DNA from: Bacteroidota bacterium
Lineage (GTDB): Bacteria; Bacteroidota; Bacteroidia; Chitinophagales; Chitinophagaceae
DNA length: 7,753 nt
Reading direction: 5' to 3'
Assembly (NCBI GenBank): GCA_028875955.1
Contig: JAGWTX010000098.1
Coordinates: 1-7,753 of the forward strand
Below are positions 5,825 through 7,753 of the stretch, piece by piece (position 1 is the stretch's first letter; each line of letters begins with the position of its first letter). The position numbers and the translations under genes are program-made. The notes below the pieces were generated by a model. The model did no database searches. It was not told the origin of the DNA and saw only the letters and a program-made list of their open reading frames with translations.

Positions 5825-7753
5825 GTGAGTAAGAATCTCAATAAGATTTCCACCGCCGGTCTGATCATCGCGTTGGGAATCATTTACGGCGATATCGGAA
5901 CCTCCCCGTTGTATGTTCTCAACGAAATTATCACCGGGCGTGCCATAACCGAAGAATTGATCCTCGGATCCCTTTCCTGTATCATCTGGACATTAACCCT
6001 GCAGACCACGGTTAAATATGTCATCCTCACCCTGAAAGCCGATAACAAGGGTGAAGGGGGGATTTTCAGCTTATATGCGCTGGTCAGAAGAAGAAAGAAA
6101 TGGCTGGTATTGCCTGCCATGATCGGCGGGGCCGCCTTGCTGGCAGATGGCATCATCACCCCTCCCATTTCCATCACATCAGCCATTGAAGGTCTCAGAC
6201 AATTGCCTGCCTTCGGGGATATCTCGCAGAACAGCATCATTGCCATCGTCATCGGTATCATTACATTTCTGTTTTTTATGCAGCAGTTCGGTACCGCATC
6301 CATCGGTAAGATGTTTGGGCCCATCATGGGTATCTGGTTTACCATGCTGGCCGTTCTGGGTTGTTCCCACCTGATGGATGATATCGGGATCTTTAAGGCG
6401 CTGAGTCCGCATTATGCCATAGAATTACTGACCACCTATCCCAAGGGATTCTGGTTATTGGGTGCTGTTTTCCTTTGTACCACGGGTGCGGAAGCCCTTT
6501 ACAGCGATCTCGGTCATTGCGGCAAAGGCAATATCCGGGTATCCTGGGTATTTGTAAAGACCTGTCTGATCCTGAATTACCTGGGACAGGGTGCCTGGTT
6601 ACTGGCCAATCACCACGGACAGATCATCCCCCCGGAAGTAATGGCCGACGGTTTCAACCCCTTTATCGGCACCATGCCCCAGTGGTTCAAACTGATCGGT
6701 ATTACCATTGCCACTGTGGCAGCCATCATTGCGAGCCAGGCACTGATTTCCGGTTCCTTTACCCTGATCAGTGAAGCCATGCGTCTGAACCTTTGGCCCA
6801 AGATGAAGATCAATTACCCCACGGAAGAAAAAGGGCAATTGTACATACCCGGTATCAGCCTGCTTTTATTTATCGGTTGTGTGGGTATCGTACTCTTTTT
6901 CCAGAAATCATCCAATATGGGTGCGGCTTACGGTCTGGCCATCACCATGTGTATGATCAGCACATCGATCCTTTTTGCCAATTTCCTGGTCAGCCGCAGG
7001 TCCAAAAAAATATGGATTTATGTTTACCTGATTGTCTATCTAACCATCGAGATTTCCTTCCTGGTTGCCAACCTCGAAAAATTCATGCACGGTGGTTATG
7101 TAACCCTGATCGTGGGTGGCGGATTGTTCGTGGTGATGTATGTCTGGTTCCGGAGCCGCAAGATCAAAAACCGCTATGTGGAATTTGTCCGGATGGAACA
7201 TTATATCCCGAATATCCAGGAACTGAGCAACGACAAGAGTATCCCGAAATATGCGACTCACCTGGTGTATATGACCAGTGCCAATAATCCGAAAGAGATC
7301 GAACATAAGATCATTTATTCCATCCTCAATAAAAAACCCAAACGGGCAGACATCTACTGGTTTGTTCACGTGGATGTGCTGGATGATCCCTATACCTGCG
7401 AATATGTGGTGGAACATATCATACCCAATGATATCATCCGCGTGGAATTCCGGGTGGGTTTCCGGGTAGAACAAAGGATCAATCTGATGTTCCGTAAAGT
7501 GGTGGAGGAACTGGTGAACAATAAGGAAGTGAATATCACCAGCCGTTATGAAAGCCTGGAAAGAAACAATGTGGTGGGCGATTTCCAGTTTATCGTACTG
7601 GAAAAATACCTGAGCCAGGACAATGAGCTGCCCTTCTTTGAAAAGATCATCATGAAGATCTATTTCTGGCTCAAGGAGATCAGCCTGGGCGAAGAACGCG
7701 GTTTTGGTCTTGACCCCAGTAATGTAACCATTGAAAAATTCCCGCTGATAGTG
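5825..7753 (+). CDS. kup: Kup family low-affinity potassium transporter, extreme 3' end cut by window edge
   Basis: The frame is open from GTG 5825 to the window end (643 codons, no stop). Kup/HAK/KT proteins import K+ with protons across the inner membrane. Signatures: the selectivity-region motif YGDIGTSPLY at residues 21-30, GEGGIFSLYAL at 76-86, LADGIITPPISI shortly after about 105, TGAEALYSDLGH at 220-231, a GFNPFIGTMPQW loop near 280, and IASQALISGSFTLISEAMRL near 305. About twelve helices span the first two-thirds and a soluble cytoplasmic C-terminal domain follows. Usual length is about 620-660 residues, so probably only a few residues are missing. An in-frame TAA at 5813 leaves GTG 5825 as the only plausible start, giving the family-like MSKNLNKISTAGLIIALGIIYGD opening in discrete form (initial Met from GTG, GLIIALGIIYGD at 12-23). 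No Shine-Dalgarno is seen. It is transcribed away from the minus-strand operon. Confidence 0.95.
   Translation, partial: MSKNLNKISTAGLIIALGIIYGDIGTSPLYVLNEIITGRAITEELILGSLSCIIWTLTLQTTVKYVILTLKADNKGEGGIFSLYALVRRRKKWLVLPAMIGGAALLADGIITPPISITSAIEGLRQLPAFGDISQNSIIAIVIGIITFLFFMQQFGTASIGKMFGPIMGIWFTMLAVLGCSHLMDDIGIFKALSPHYAIELLTTYPKGFWLLGAVFLCTTGAEALYSDLGHCGKGNIRVSWVFVKTCLILNYLGQGAWLLANHHGQIIPPEVMADGFNPFIGTMPQWFKLIGITIATVAAIIASQALISGSFTLISEAMRLNLWPKMKINYPTEEKGQLYIPGISLLLFIGCVGIVLFFQKSSNMGAAYGLAITMCMISTSILFANFLVSRRSKKIWIYVYLIVYLTIEISFLVANLEKFMHGGYVTLIVGGGLFVVMYVWFRSRKIKNRYVEFVRMEHYIPNIQELSNDKSIPKYATHLVYMTSANNPKEIEHKIIYSILNKKPKRADIYWFVHVDVLDDPYTCEYVVEHIIPNDIIRVEFRVGFRVEQRINLMFRKVVEELVNNKEVNITSRYESLERNNVVGDFQFIVLEKYLSQDNELPFFEKIIMKIYFWLKEISLGEERGFGLDPSNVTIEKFPLIV

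Noticed and set aside
5884..6345. Long open frame on the minus strand (153 codons)
   Set aside because: It lies wholly antisense to kup, whose motifs are unmistakable. It has no domain signal and is explained by codon bias of the opposite strand.
1..7753. Mobile elements, CRISPR array, tRNA/rRNA genes, toxin-antitoxin or defence systems, biosynthetic cluster
   Set aside because: No transposase, direct-repeat array, RNA-gene signature or relevant protein family is visible, and coding density and strand layout are those of a core chromosomal region.

Overview
The window looks like ordinary chromosomal DNA from a member of the Bacteroidota, most probably a Chitinophagaceae-like relative. The reasons are Bacteroidota-type protein families (three-domain DsbD with a GWACVNC thioredoxin site, a DUF6427-like membrane protein), signal peptides ending in -SAQ/-FAQ/-TAQ, near absence of strong Shine-Dalgarno sites, and TAnnTTTG-type -7 promoter boxes. 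Genus assignment is inference only.

Layout: positions 1-5655 hold five genes, all on the minus strand. In transcription order they are a secreted 509-residue protein of unknown function (5655-4126), a polytopic membrane protein resembling DUF6427 (4122-3133, only 3 bases downstream and in the same frame), the purine enzyme subunit PurQ (3060-2401), a stand-alone periplasmic DsbD alpha-type domain (2345-1893), and a full three-domain DsbD disulfide reductase (1878 to beyond base 1, C-terminus cut by the window edge). A 169-base divergent intergenic region (5656-5824) follows. It carries a TACATTTG -7-like box in each direction. On the plus strand is kup, a low-affinity potassium/proton symporter (5825 to beyond 7753), missing probably only its last few residues.

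How the genes work together: the two Dsb genes clearly form a unit (14-base gap, paralogous N-terminal domains). The most interesting observation is that the alpha domain inside the full DsbD lacks both redox cysteines of the canonical CxxxxC site. The small protein encoded just upstream has them (Cys132/Cys137), and the lost cysteines fall at the same residue numbers (Ala132/Phe137). This suggests that the terminal electron-transfer step was moved from the fused domain to a separate periplasmic protein. PurQ, the secreted protein and the membrane protein have no evident functional tie to the Dsb pair. I see no mobile element, CRISPR array, RNA gene, defence locus or biosynthetic cluster, and no intergenic stretch over 300 bases.
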